Origin: Syntrophaceae bacterium
Lineage (GTDB): Bacteria > Desulfobacterota > Syntrophia > Syntrophales > Smithellaceae
NCBI GenBank assembly: GCA_025355345.1
Contig: JANXZU010000105.1
Coordinates: 1 to 45,121, forward strand
Reading direction: 5' to 3'
DNA length: 45,121 nucleotides
The position numbers were made by a program, and so were the translations under genes. Below are positions 22,028 through 31,456 of the stretch, in pieces (positions within the stretch are counted from its first letter, which is position 1; every line of letters starts with the position of its first letter). Below the pieces are notes generated by a model that saw only the letters and a list, made by a program, of their open reading frames with translations, did no database searches and was not told the origin of the DNA.

Positions 22028-24490
22028 ATGGAATCAATAAAAGGTCTTCTGCAAAAAATAGAACAACCGCTAAACTTTGCTTCCAAAGATAATTATCGAA
22101 ACTTATCTCACATTAAAGATTTGGGTAAATCATTGCAATCCATGCTGGCTGGGTTCAAAGGTGTTTTACTAACATCAAACATTAATGATTCTCATAATCT
22201 GCTGGAAGGATTGACAGAAATATTTGCCGACTATGACCTTATGGATTTGGAGATTAAAAAGAATAAAATTACAAATGCCTTATTCTTATTTGAACAACTG
22301 AAAACCACAATGAATTCAATCTCCGTAAACCAACCGCAACATCTCCGGAATGAAACGACTTTAAAAAGAATTGCTGATCTGAAAGAAACCAGCACCAAAT
22401 TGACTTTACCGATCCAATACTTGAAGGGTGTTGGGCCAAAGATGGCAGAGCGTTTCGCTGCAAAGAAAATAGCCACTGTTGAAGATTTTCTCTATTTTCT
22501 GCCCCGTGCTTATGAAGACAGGCGGGAAATAAAAAAAATAAACAAACTTGAAACCGGGAAAATTCAGACCTTAATAGGTAATGTAGTTCAAGCCGAAGCG
22601 AAATACTATGGAAAGAGGCGCATACTGGAGGTAACAGTCAGTGACAATACGGCAAATCTTACTGCTAAATGGTTTAAGGGGCAGATGTCCTATCTTACCA
22701 GTACTTTTAAAAAAGGAATAAAAGTAATATTTACCGGAAATGTGACACCCACTTACGCCGGCAAATCAATGATTCATCCTGATTACGAAATTCTCGATGA
22801 AGAAGATGAAGATAATCTGTTAAATTTTAAAAGAATTGTCCCGGTTTATTCGGAAACGGAAGGCCTACACCAGAAATATATTCGAAAGGTCATGAATCAG
22901 GCACTGGAACAATTCTCGCGTTATGTTGCTTCACCTATCCCTGCGGATATCTGCCGAAAGCGCAATCTGCTCAATATTCATGAAGCACTCCTGTCGGTTC
23001 ACTTTCCGGCAGCAAGTGAGTCTGTCGAGAAATACAATACCATGCAATCAGAAGCGCACCGACGTTTGATCTATGATGAGTTTTTCTTTTTTCAACTTGG
23101 TATGGCCATAAAGAAATCAGGTCGCATTTTAGAGCAAGGTATATCTTTTAAGATACATGGTAATCTTTTAGATAAATTCTTAACCTCTTTGCCATTTAGT
23201 CTGACTAACGCGCAAAGCCTCGTCATTGCTGAGATACAACGTGATATGGCCTCAGTATTCTCTATGAACCGCCTTTTACAGGGCGATGTCGGCAGTGGAA
23301 AAACAATCGTGGCAATGGCGGCAATGATTCGAGCCTGCGAAAATAATTATCAGGCAGCATTGATGGCGCCCACGGAAATACTGGCCAAGCAGCATTATTC
23401 AACTATAAAAGACTGGGCGAATACTATCGGTTTGAACACAGTACTGATTACAGGAAGCATGAATATCGCGTTAAAAAATGAATCGATGCAGCAGATCAAT
23501 TCAGGCAAGGCAAATATTGTCATCGGCACCCATGCTTTGATTCAGGAAGATGTCGATTTTCACAGGCTGGGGTTTGTAGTGATTGATGAACAGCATCGTT
23601 TCGGCGTCATGCAGAGAGCGACTCTGCGCAACAAAGGCATTAATGCCGATGTTCTGGTTATGACGGCAACACCCATTCCGCGGACTCTGGCTATGACTGT
23701 TTATGGCGATTTAGATATCTCCGTAATTGATGAAATGCCTCCTGGGAAAAAACCTGTGCATACCGTTTTGATGGGCGAAAATAAAAGAGAAAAGGTATAT
23801 TCAACAATCAGCGCCGAACTGGCCAAAGACCATCAGGTATTTATAGTTTATCCCCTGGTGGAGCAATCGGAAAATCTGGATTTGAAAGATGCCACCAACA
23901 TGGCAGGGCATCTGCAAAAAGATATTTTCCCCGGATATCGCGTTGGTCTGATCCACGGTAAAATGAAAGAAAAAGAGAAAGATTCTGTAATGCAGGACTT
24001 TCTTGCCAATAAAATTAATGTTCTTGTATCCACTACAGTAATTGAAGTTGGCATCGATGTGCCACGGGCATCACTGATGGTTGTTGAACATGCCGAACGT
24101 TTCGGCCTTTCTCAGTTGCACCAGTTACGAGGCAGGGTAGGCAGGCGCGATATACCATCAAGCTGCATACTGCTTGCGGATTACAAAGTATCCGCCGATG
24201 CCCGCAAAAGATTGAAGGTCATGGAAAAAACCACGGATGGCTTTGCACTCGCGGAAGAAGACCTCGCCATTCGCGGCCCCGGTGATTTTCTGGGGACTCG
24301 ACAATCGGGACTGCCGGATTTCCGTATTGCCAGCATTATCCGTGATGCCCGGATTTTAAATGATGCTAAAGAAGATGCTTTTGAGTTAGCAGCAAGTGAT
24401 CCACTTTTGGAAAAACCTGAACACGCCATTTTAAAAGAAATACTGCTTGCCAAATGGCAGGGCAAGCTGGAGTTGGCCAGAACGGGATGA
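22028..24490 (+). CDS. recG: ATP-dependent DNA helicase RecG
   Basis: RecG remodels stalled forks and branch-migrates Holliday junctions. From ATG 22028 the product has 820 residues: an N-terminal extension of about 110 residues, typical of several non-enteric RecGs, then a wedge/OB domain beginning near PIQYLKGVGPKMAERF, Walker A GDVGSGKT (419-426), DEQH (520-523), motif III TATPIPRTL, and motif VI QLRGRVGR. An earlier frame start at 21914 would add 38 residues lying within repeat copy 4; ATG 22028 (GGTG upstream) is preferred because that extension does not resemble RecG. It leads a + strand run up to 35.6 kb. Confidence 0.94.
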   Translation: MESIKGLLQKIEQPLNFASKDNYRNLSHIKDLGKSLQSMLAGFKGVLLTSNINDSHNLLEGLTEIFADYDLMDLEIKKNKITNALFLFEQLKTTMNSISVNQPQHLRNETTLKRIADLKETSTKLTLPIQYLKGVGPKMAERFAAKKIATVEDFLYFLPRAYEDRREIKKINKLETGKIQTLIGNVVQAEAKYYGKRRILEVTVSDNTANLTAKWFKGQMSYLTSTFKKGIKVIFTGNVTPTYAGKSMIHPDYEILDEEDEDNLLNFKRIVPVYSETEGLHQKYIRKVMNQALEQFSRYVASPIPADICRKRNLLNIHEALLSVHFPAASESVEKYNTMQSEAHRRLIYDEFFFFQLGMAIKKSGRILEQGISFKIHGNLLDKFLTSLPFSLTNAQSLVIAEIQRDMASVFSMNRLLQGDVGSGKTIVAMAAMIRACENNYQAALMAPTEILAKQHYSTIKDWANTIGLNTVLITGSMNIALKNESMQQINSGKANIVIGTHALIQEDVDFHRLGFVVIDEQHRFGVMQRATLRNKGINADVLVMTATPIPRTLAMTVYGDLDISVIDEMPPGKKPVHTVLMGENKREKVYSTISAELAKDHQVFIVYPLVEQSENLDLKDATNMAGHLQKDIFPGYRVGLIHGKMKEKEKDSVMQDFLANKINVLVSTTVIEVGIDVPRASLMVVEHAERFGLSQLHQLRGRVGRRDIPSSCILLADYKVSADARKRLKVMEKTTDGFALAEEDLAIRGPGDFLGTRQSGLPDFRIASIIRDARILNDAKEDAFELAASDPLLEKPEHAILKEILLAKWQGKLELARTG

Positions 24491-24518
24491 TTAGGCAAAA
24501 GACTGAAGGAGAAACAAA

Positions 24519-25436
24519 TTGAGGATAGCAATAGTGGGTATCGGCGGAGTAGGCGGATATTTTGGCGGGAAACTGGCCAGGGAATATGAAAACTCCACTG
24601 AGCATGAAGTTATCTATATCGCTCGCGGTGAGCATTTATCCGCCATCAAAAAAAATGGTCTGCAATTATTCACAAAAGAAGGAGACTATATCGCTCGTCC
24701 TTCACTTGCCACGGATAATCCGGCCAAGTCAGACATTTTTGATATAGTTTTCTTTTGTGTGAAAAGTTACAATTTAGAGAACACCGCTCTGGCCATTAAA
24801 GACAACATTAACAAGAATACAGTTGTGATTCCACTTCTCAATGGCGTCAATATAGCAGAGAGGTTGCGGGCAGTTCTGCCCCATGCAGATATCCTAAGTG
24901 GTAGTGCCTATATCATCAGCCACATTGAATCGCCGGGTGCTATCCATCAGGAAGATGGTTCATGCAAACTGATATTCGGTAATGATGACCAGAAATCCAC
25001 CCAAAAGTATTCATACATTCTGGATATTTTATTACAGTCAAAAATTAACGCCATATTAACGGATAAAATATCTGAAGCATTGTGGACAAAATATCTGCTG
25101 ATGTGCCCTCTGGCTTCTCTGATGTCCGCTACAGGTAAGACATACGGTGCTATTTGGGCTGATTCTTTGCTTAGGAATAAGGCAAGGGATATGATGCTGG
25201 AAGTCGCAGCAGTTGCCAAAGCACGTCATATATTTTTGCCGGAAAATACAGTCGATAAATCGATGGAAATGCTTGCCGGTTTTGGTCACAACTCCAAAAC
25301 GTCAATGCAACTCGATATAGAAAAAGGTAGGCAAACAGAAATAGACGCTCTAACCGCTTATGTATGTCAATCAGGCCAGGAATTAAGCATTCCCACACCA
25401 CTTCATAATGAAATATATTTACAACTCAAAATGTGA
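24519..25436 (+). CDS. panE: 2-dehydropantoate 2-reductase (ketopantoate reductase)
   Basis: This NADPH-dependent reductase makes pantoate for coenzyme A synthesis. The product begins RIAIVGIGGVGGYFGGKLA, the PanE/ApbA dinucleotide motif, followed by a FFCVKSYNLE strand, IPLLNGVN and a C-terminal helical domain with KYLLMCPLASLMSATG (catalytic lysine) and SMQLDIEKGRQTEIDAL. The start is TTG 24519, with AAGGAGA six bases upstream, 28 bases after recG. The 305-residue length is normal. Paralogues in this family sometimes act on other 2-oxoacids, so the pathway is a family-based inference. Confidence 0.88.
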   Translation: MRIAIVGIGGVGGYFGGKLAREYENSTEHEVIYIARGEHLSAIKKNGLQLFTKEGDYIARPSLATDNPAKSDIFDIVFFCVKSYNLENTALAIKDNINKNTVVIPLLNGVNIAERLRAVLPHADILSGSAYIISHIESPGAIHQEDGSCKLIFGNDDQKSTQKYSYILDILLQSKINAILTDKISEALWTKYLLMCPLASLMSATGKTYGAIWADSLLRNKARDMMLEVAAVAKARHIFLPENTVDKSMEMLAGFGHNSKTSMQLDIEKGRQTEIDALTAYVCQSGQELSIPTPLHNEIYLQLKM

Positions 25437-25516
25437 TAAGATTCTTTTAGTAACTTATAAACCGATAATATTAAACGGTCCACTTTGAGGACATATCTTT
25501 TGAGGAGGAAGGAATT

Positions 25517-27274
25517 ATGAAAATAAAATTTTTAACATCAATTATTTGCATACTTTTTATTATGGGAGTCATGGCCTGTGCGATTGCACCGGTTAATGAA
25601 TTTGATACCAGCCTCCAGGCCATGAATGATATGTCAGATTCTTTTAAAACAGGACCGAAACATAAAGCGATTATCATATATCACGCTGCTTGGAAAGGTG
25701 CGGCCGCAAATGCGAAGACCGAATTACTGAATCGTGGATATACAGTCGATATAACTGACGATGCCGGTATCGGCCTAAATTTTCTTACCCAAGCTTCGAC
25801 TTCTGTGAAATCGGGAGATTACATGGTTGTTTATCTTGCCGGACATGGTTATAACCCTCGCACCGATTATGCCGATAAATCCAAGGCTACTGCGCTAAAT
25901 CACTATGTTGAATTCAATTATGGCATTCTCAAAGTAAGTCAAACAGCTCCAATATTTGAACAAATCGCGCAAAAGGATGTTCATTTGACAGTTATAGATG
26001 GCAGTTGCAACGGCGGTGAATCAGTTCTGTATGCAATGGGGCAGAAGTATTGTATGCTGGCCACAACCGGAGTTTTTTCGCCTTCTCTGACCAATATTCC
26101 TCCTCCATCCAATGCCATGCAGAAGGATGCCAATCCCGGAAGCTTTGGATTTTGGTGGGAATACCCTCATATGACTGCCAGTTGGATGAATGGAGAACTT
26201 ATTTACCAAGTTTCCGAACGTATTAATCAGCGTATTTTCCGTAATGATGATACCGATATTAACAATCTATCTCTTTTCCTGCGGCCGTTGATTGGCTGCT
26301 TAACCGGTCTGGATCTTGGCGGTTGGAATCTGCATTATCAATATTGCTATTTATACCGTTTTATTTATCCGGACGAATATGCCGCACTTGAACAGACAGA
26401 AAAAGACAAATTTACCAATAGTTTGCAAACTTATCTGGCCACCATGCACACCTCTGTTGATGCTGGAGCAACCTACTATTCGCAACTCGATGATTTATTG
26501 GATAACCCAAGTCTGCTGATGAAAGCGGCAAAGATTTACTCGGATAATTACACGCAAATCTGGAAAACACTGGCCAATGATCCTAACTGGAATATTGGAG
26601 TAAATCCCGGCAAGCATGCAAGTAATATGAAAGATATATTGCCGGAGAAATATATGGGAGAAGCCGGTTTCCTGAAGATTGCCAACGAAATAGAGTATTT
26701 AATGATGGTTCTAAAAACAGGTTTTCTTCAGCAGGAGTTTCTGCTCGGCCAGATAGATGAACTGGTCAGGAAGCTAGCTGATGATCCTGCGATTCTTCCA
26801 GATTTATCCAAAGTTACATTAAAACTGATGTGGCCTCCCGATCCTGGTGATTTCACGATAAAGTTCAACAAGCATGAGCGAGCTTTGGTGAAAAAGATAT
26901 CGGACATTGAACGACAGAGAAAAATTGACCGCCGCTTAATTTTAGGGCCGTCTTATGAGAGGATGGGAATGACACGCATGGGGCTGTCGCAAACGGAATA
27001 TGAAATGGAAGCCAACAAATTCATCAATAATGGCATTGAGAATTACAAAGCTGGTTATAAAACTAAAGTCGGTGAAAAAATCGGGTTGTCTCATGACGCA
27101 ATCAATTCCATTAATCACCAAAAACTGGAAGAACAGATTGCTAAATTCAAAGCCATAATGCCGACACTTTACTACGCGGAAGGTCGTCTTAGCTTCCTTT
27201 TGTCGATATTCGAAGATACAGTAAGCAAAGTGCAGAATGGCGGAGGGACTCTGCCCTCACAGGTTCCATATTAA
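25517..27274 (+). CDS. Lipoprotein with a caspase-like (C14/C13 fold) peptidase domain
   Basis: The 585-residue product has a lipoprotein signal (IICILFIMGVMAC, lipid-acceptor C21), so the protein is anchored outside the cytoplasm. Residues 45-200 form a caspase/legumain-type alpha-beta domain: KAIIIYHAAWKGAAANAKTE as the first strand and helix, VVYLAGHGY with candidate catalytic H110, and VIDGSCNGGES with C164 in the D-x-x-C-x-G-G position. The remaining 385 residues are unrecognised and mainly helical. GAGGAGGAAGG precedes ATG 25517, and an intrinsic terminator follows, so it is probably monocistronic. The substrate is unknown. Confidence 0.7.
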   Translation: MKIKFLTSIICILFIMGVMACAIAPVNEFDTSLQAMNDMSDSFKTGPKHKAIIIYHAAWKGAAANAKTELLNRGYTVDITDDAGIGLNFLTQASTSVKSGDYMVVYLAGHGYNPRTDYADKSKATALNHYVEFNYGILKVSQTAPIFEQIAQKDVHLTVIDGSCNGGESVLYAMGQKYCMLATTGVFSPSLTNIPPPSNAMQKDANPGSFGFWWEYPHMTASWMNGELIYQVSERINQRIFRNDDTDINNLSLFLRPLIGCLTGLDLGGWNLHYQYCYLYRFIYPDEYAALEQTEKDKFTNSLQTYLATMHTSVDAGATYYSQLDDLLDNPSLLMKAAKIYSDNYTQIWKTLANDPNWNIGVNPGKHASNMKDILPEKYMGEAGFLKIANEIEYLMMVLKTGFLQQEFLLGQIDELVRKLADDPAILPDLSKVTLKLMWPPDPGDFTIKFNKHERALVKKISDIERQRKIDRRLILGPSYERMGMTRMGLSQTEYEMEANKFINNGIENYKAGYKTKVGEKIGLSHDAINSINHQKLEEQIAKFKAIMPTLYYAEGRLSFLLSIFEDTVSKVQNGGGTLPSQVPY

Positions 27275-27292
27275 TTAATCAAGAAAGGTTTG

Positions 27293-27328
27293 AAAGTCAG
27301 CAGCTATCGATTGCTGCTGACTTTTGCA
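27293..27328 (+). terminator. Intrinsic terminator after the caspase-like gene
   Basis: AAAGTCAGCAGC (27293-27304) and GCTGCTGACTTT (27313-27324) pair perfectly over 12 bases around the loop TATCGATT, followed by a short T run. It lies 19 bases after the stop codon and just before the DUF421 gene. Confidence 0.85.
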
Positions 27329-27338
27329 TAAATTACTC

Positions 27339-27863
27339 ATGATGGATATACTACAAAACAACTACATTCGAATCATCTTCAGCTCTGTTGCCGTTTACTT
27401 TTTTATCATTCTGGCCATTCGCCTGTTCGGGAAGAAAGAACTGGCGCAGCTTTCCGTTTATGACCTGGTATTTATCCTGCTGATCAGCAATGCGGTACAA
27501 AACGCGATGGTCGGACCGGATTCAACACTTTCCGGTGGTCTTGTTGCCGCTGGTTCTTTGTTTGTGGTCAATTACATTCTTAAAAAATTGCAATTCCACT
27601 TTCCGAAATTCGGTAAGGCAATTCAGGGTGATGCCATTATGCTGGTGTTTCAGGGGGAAATATTACCTTCGCATATGAAGACCGCCGGGATAACTGAAGA
27701 TGAACTGATGGAAGTTATCCGGGAGCATGGTTTGGCTTCAGTATCAGAGGTGGACTTGGCCGTGCTGGAAGTTGATGGCAATATAAGTGTTCTCTCAACT
27801 GACCTCCATAAAAAAACAAGCCGTCGCCGTAAAGCTCACAAGATTATTTCTAAACACCAGTAG
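27339..27863 (+). CDS. DUF421/YetF-type membrane protein
   Basis: From ATG 27339 the 174-residue product has three hydrophobic segments and then a small soluble domain. Typical DUF421 features are the VYFFIILAIRLFGKKELAQL stretch, the membrane-border motif SVYDLVFILLISNAVQNAMVG, and the soluble FQGEILPSHMKTAGITEDEL with GLASVSEVDLAVLEVDGNIS. The TTG at 27324 lies inside the terminator stem and is unlikely; ATG 27342 is an alternative. Members such as B. subtilis YetF are linked to spore/membrane functions, but the general role is unknown. Confidence 0.82.
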   Translation: MMDILQNNYIRIIFSSVAVYFFIILAIRLFGKKELAQLSVYDLVFILLISNAVQNAMVGPDSTLSGGLVAAGSLFVVNYILKKLQFHFPKFGKAIQGDAIMLVFQGEILPSHMKTAGITEDELMEVIREHGLASVSEVDLAVLEVDGNISVLSTDLHKKTSRRRKAHKIISKHQ

Positions 27864-27897
27864 GAAATAATAAAATTGTAGTATGGAGAAAAATTGA

Positions 27898-28311
27898 GTG
27901 AAAAAAATATTGTTTGGAATATATCTAGCATTCTTTTTGTCAATCAATGTGTGGGCTGATGAAGTAAAGAACGTGGTTGTTGAAACATTGGCAAAATCAA
28001 GTTCAAGCTGGGATGGAGACGTTCTTCCGGACTATCCAAAAGGAAATCCGGAAATTACAATTTTGAGAATAAAGATTCCCGCAGGGGCAGAGTTGCCTAT
28101 GCATGAACATCCGGTAATCAACGCTGGTGTTCTGCTGAGTGGAGAACTTACTGTGGTGACTAAAGATAAAAAGAAGATGCATCTAAAAGCCGGCGATTCC
28201 ATTGTTGAGGTTGTCAATAAATGGCATTATGGAAAAAACGAAGGTACTCAGACGGCAGAAATTATTGTTTTCTATGCCGGTACTGTGGATAAACCCATAA
28301 CGCTCAAATAG
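27898..28311 (+). CDS. Exported single-domain cupin protein
   Basis: The 137-residue protein begins with a signal peptide (MKKILFGIYLAFFLSINVWA, cleavage likely after A20 before DEV). A small beta-barrel follows with cupin motif 1 PAGAELPMHEHPVINAGVLL, which supplies His ligands, and motif 2 LKAGDSIVEVVNKWHYGKNE with a further His. The metal and substrate are unknown. The start codon is GTG with GGAG about 10 bases upstream. It is 34 bases after the DUF421 gene. A sugar isomerase or dioxygenase role cannot be judged. Confidence 0.75.
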   Translation: MKKILFGIYLAFFLSINVWADEVKNVVVETLAKSSSSWDGDVLPDYPKGNPEITILRIKIPAGAELPMHEHPVINAGVLLSGELTVVTKDKKKMHLKAGDSIVEVVNKWHYGKNEGTQTAEIIVFYAGTVDKPITLK

Positions 28312-28378
28312 AATATTTTTGCTCATCAAATCAAATTCCTTATTTATCAATAATAACCTTTACTGAATTTATATGTGT

Positions 28379-28406
28379 TTGACAAAACAAGGGTAATTGT
28401 TATAGA
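28379..28406 (+). promoter_or_regulatory. Sigma-70-type promoter for the hom operon
   Basis: TTGACA (28379-28384), a perfect -35 box, and TATAGA (28401-28406) are spaced by 16 bases. Transcription would begin near 28413, 65 bases before hom. Confidence 0.6.
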
Positions 28407-28477
28407 TAACTGCGTTCAAAAATCATTATTGAGCAAACATAAGAACGGAAAATTTTACAACTATTTCAGGTGAGTAA

Positions 28478-29788
28478 ATGGATAAAATAAATATCGGTTT
28501 GATCGGTCTGGGCAACATCGGAACAGGTGTTGTTAAATTATTAAAACAAAATGAAGATCTGATTGCCCAAAAGCTGGGCACGAAGCTGGTATTAAAGAAG
28601 ATTGCAGATATCGATATCAAAACGCCACGCGGTCTCAAAATTAATAAAAATCTACTGACGACTAATGCTCACGAAATAATTAACGATAAGGATATTTCCA
28701 TTGTTATTGAACTGATGGGCGGATATGAACCGGCACGTACTTTTGTTCTGGAGGCAATCGCTCAGGGTAAGCATATTGTTACTGCCAATAAGGCACTTTT
28801 GGCGACTTACGGTAATCAAATATTCCCGGCTGCCCAGAAAAAGGCGGTGGATATAGGTTTCGAAGCCAGTGTCGGCGGAACTATTCCGATAATTAAGACT
28901 CTCAAAGAAAGCCTGGTGGCTAATAAGATCAATTCCATTATGGGTATTATGAACGGTACTTGCAATTTTATTTTAACCAAGATGACTGATGAAGGCAATA
29001 TGTTTGATGAAGTTTTAAAGGAAGCTCAGAAACTTGGATTTGCGGAGGCTGATCCTGCATTTGATATTGAAGGAACCGATACCGCTCATAAAATGGCTAT
29101 AATTTTATCACTGGCATACGGGAAAAAAGTGAATCTGAAAGATATTTATCTGGAAGGCATTACTAAAATCAGCCGTGATGATATTGCCTTTGCCAGGGAA
29201 TTGGGTTATCGGATAAAGTTGCTGGCGATAGCCATGCTCAAGAATGATGCGGTGGAAGCAAGGATTCATCCGACAATGATTTCTTCCGGTCATCTTCTGG
29301 CTAATGTCAATCGTAATTATAACGCCTTTCATATCGTGGGTGATGCTTCAGGTCCGGTCTTTCTTTTCGGGCAGGGGGCAGGAATGATGCCAACAGCCAG
29401 TGCTGTATTTAGCGATATAATTGATACTGCCCGCAATATTTTAAAAGGTATCACCTGCCGGGTACCACTACGATCTATTTCTGAAACGGCAATGACACCA
29501 ATAAAACTTGTACCGATGGATGATATTGAAACAAAATATTATTTCCGTTTTTCCGTTCTTGATCGTCCCGGTGTTCTTTCTAAAATATCAGGCATTCTTG
29601 GAGAGAATAATATCAGTATAGCCACAGTTATTCAGAAGGCAAGAGGTGAGGGTGGCGCTGTACCGATTGTCATGACAACTTATAAGGCTCAGGAAAAAAA
29701 TGTGCGCCAGGCGCTCAAAAAGATAGATAAACTTAATATGGTCCAGGACAAGACTATAATCATCCGCATTGAAGATGAACTTAATTAA
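28478..29788 (+). CDS. hom: Homoserine dehydrogenase
   Basis: The enzyme reduces aspartate semialdehyde to homoserine on the way to threonine and methionine. The NAD(P)-binding GLIGLGNIGTGVV is at the N-terminus, TANKALLATYG and EASVGGTIPIIK form the catalytic core, and GTCNFILTKM and EADPAFDIEGTDTAHKM follow. Residues from about 355 form an ACT domain (YYFRFSVLDRPGVLSKISGI), the usual site of feedback control, although ligand specificity cannot be told. The 436-residue length is normal. It shares a promoter with apgM, 31 bases on. Confidence 0.94.
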   Translation: MDKINIGLIGLGNIGTGVVKLLKQNEDLIAQKLGTKLVLKKIADIDIKTPRGLKINKNLLTTNAHEIINDKDISIVIELMGGYEPARTFVLEAIAQGKHIVTANKALLATYGNQIFPAAQKKAVDIGFEASVGGTIPIIKTLKESLVANKINSIMGIMNGTCNFILTKMTDEGNMFDEVLKEAQKLGFAEADPAFDIEGTDTAHKMAIILSLAYGKKVNLKDIYLEGITKISRDDIAFARELGYRIKLLAIAMLKNDAVEARIHPTMISSGHLLANVNRNYNAFHIVGDASGPVFLFGQGAGMMPTASAVFSDIIDTARNILKGITCRVPLRSISETAMTPIKLVPMDDIETKYYFRFSVLDRPGVLSKISGILGENNISIATVIQKARGEGGAVPIVMTTYKAQEKNVRQALKKIDKLNMVQDKTIIIRIEDELN

Positions 29789-29819
29789 TAGATAACGCTG
29801 ATAGTGAGAATTAATAATT

Positions 29820-31043
29820 ATGAAATATGTAGTCTTATTAGGCGATGGAATGGCTGATTATCCAACCAGTAAGCTCGGTGGCAAAACACCGTTGCAGTGC
29901 GCCTTTACGCCTTTTCTGGATCAAATTGCCTCAGAAGGTACTTTAGGGCTTGTCGATACAATTCCCGCCGGATATACTCCGGGTAGTGATGTGGCCAATC
30001 TGAGTGTTCTAGGTTACGACCCTGCTAAAACTTATACCGGACGTGGCCCATTGGAAGCAGCAAGTATGGGAATAAGCCTTGGTCCAAACGATATAGCTTA
30101 TCGCTGTAATCTTGTCACTATTGGAAAGACAGATACTCCGGAAGCTTTCATGGAAGATTTTACCGCCGGTCATATCTCCACTAAAGAATCGCGCGATATC
30201 ATTCTTTTTATCAACAAACAGATTGGTTCTTCTCAATTTCAATTTTTCCCCGGCGTCGGTTATCGTCACTTGTTTGTGTGGCGCAATGCGCAATCATCTC
30301 CGGTAACAACACCGCCGCATGATATTCCGGGTAAACTCATTGCGCCTTACCTGCCTCATGGCGAATCCGCTGAAGAAGTAAATTCTTTCATGCAAAAAGC
30401 AGCGGATATTTTAAGAAGTCATCCTATCAATATCCAGCGCCATAATCTTGGCAAAAAACAGGCAAATTCCATCTGGCTTTGGGGGCAGGGGAGAAAGCCA
30501 CAAGTTATTCCTCTCACCCAAAAGTATAATCTTAAAGGCGGAATGATATCCGCAGTTGATTTACTTAATGGCATCGGCATCATTGCCGGATTAAAGGTAC
30601 TTTCTGTTGAAGGTGCAACAGGCTATATAGACACAAATTACGAGGGGAAAGCCAGAATGGCTCTCGATGCCCTGAATTTTATGGATTTTATTTTTGTCCA
30701 TCTGGAAGCTCCTGATGAAATGGGTCATGAAGGAAATGCCGCGGGGAAGATTCAGGCCATAGAGTTATTTGATGAAAAAATAGTTGGGCCGATTTTAAAT
30801 AATCTTGGATCATTTGGTGATTATAGAGTTTTGATTCTAAGTGATCATCCGACACCACTTGATCTTAAAACTCATGTGAGTGATCCCAGCCCATTTGCCG
30901 TTTTATCATCATTCAAGGATGAAAACAAAGCGGCGGGCCTGCCTTTTAATGAAATAGCAGCCAGGGAAAGCGGGGTTCTGATTTCTCCAGGCCATTTATT
31001 AATGGAAAAGTTTATCAAAGACTGGAGAGCTTTTATTGGTTAG
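29820..31043 (+). CDS. apgM: ApgM-type phosphoglycerate mutase homologue, probable homoserine kinase
   Basis: This member of the metal-dependent alkaline-phosphatase superfamily (407 residues) begins KYVVLLGDGMADYP and has PGSDVANLSVLGYDP, the nucleophile region of archaeal-type, 2,3-bisphosphoglycerate-independent mutases. Further motifs are HLEAPDEMGHEGN and LSDHPTPLDLKTHVSDPSPF. In many bacteria this subgroup (as in the TIGR02535 model, recalled from memory) is linked with threonine genes and proposed to be homoserine kinase. Direct adjacency to hom supports that here. An ordinary mutase role is the alternative. The stop overlaps the next start. Confidence 0.82.
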   Translation: MKYVVLLGDGMADYPTSKLGGKTPLQCAFTPFLDQIASEGTLGLVDTIPAGYTPGSDVANLSVLGYDPAKTYTGRGPLEAASMGISLGPNDIAYRCNLVTIGKTDTPEAFMEDFTAGHISTKESRDIILFINKQIGSSQFQFFPGVGYRHLFVWRNAQSSPVTTPPHDIPGKLIAPYLPHGESAEEVNSFMQKAADILRSHPINIQRHNLGKKQANSIWLWGQGRKPQVIPLTQKYNLKGGMISAVDLLNGIGIIAGLKVLSVEGATGYIDTNYEGKARMALDALNFMDFIFVHLEAPDEMGHEGNAAGKIQAIELFDEKIVGPILNNLGSFGDYRVLILSDHPTPLDLKTHVSDPSPFAVLSSFKDENKAAGLPFNEIAARESGVLISPGHLLMEKFIKDWRAFIG

Positions 31044-31455
31044 TAATTTTACCAAAGTTCGTGTAATTTATGCTGATACTGATGCCATGGGCATTGTTTA
31101 TCATACTAACTACATTAGATGGTTTGAGATTGGCCGCAATGAATTAATGCGGCAATTGGGTGTTGCTTATACTGAAATGGAAAAGTTGGGACTAAACCTT
31201 CCTTTGACAAAGGTTAGTTGTCATTACCTGCTATCTGCAAAATATGATCAGCTTGTGACTGTTGAAACAAAGTTTGATTACATAAAAAAGGCGAGTATCA
31301 GATTTAATTCGAATATCTGGGACGAAGAAGGGAAAAAGCTTTTAGTGGAAGGTTATACGATTCATGCCTGCGTTAATATGGAAGGCAAAATTCGCCGGAT
31401 TCCACAACTGCTTCTTGATCTAACAAATAAATATAATATAAATAAAGGGGAATAA
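31036..31455 (+). CDS. ybgC: YbgC-type acyl-CoA thioesterase
   Basis: This 139-residue hot-dog-fold thioesterase has the YbgC signature DTDAMGIVYHTNYIRWFEIG, with the catalytic Asp as the second D (D16) of DTD. It would hydrolyse short-chain acyl-CoAs. The start is TTG 31036, overlapping the apgM stop by eight bases, with GGAG in the apgM coding sequence eight bases upstream. It may belong to the Tol-Pal group in enterobacteria, but no tol gene is present here. Confidence 0.88.
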   Translation: MVSNFTKVRVIYADTDAMGIVYHTNYIRWFEIGRNELMRQLGVAYTEMEKLGLNLPLTKVSCHYLLSAKYDQLVTVETKFDYIKKASIRFNSNIWDEEGKKLLVEGYTIHACVNMEGKIRRIPQLLLDLTNKYNINKGE

Positions 31456-31456
31456 T

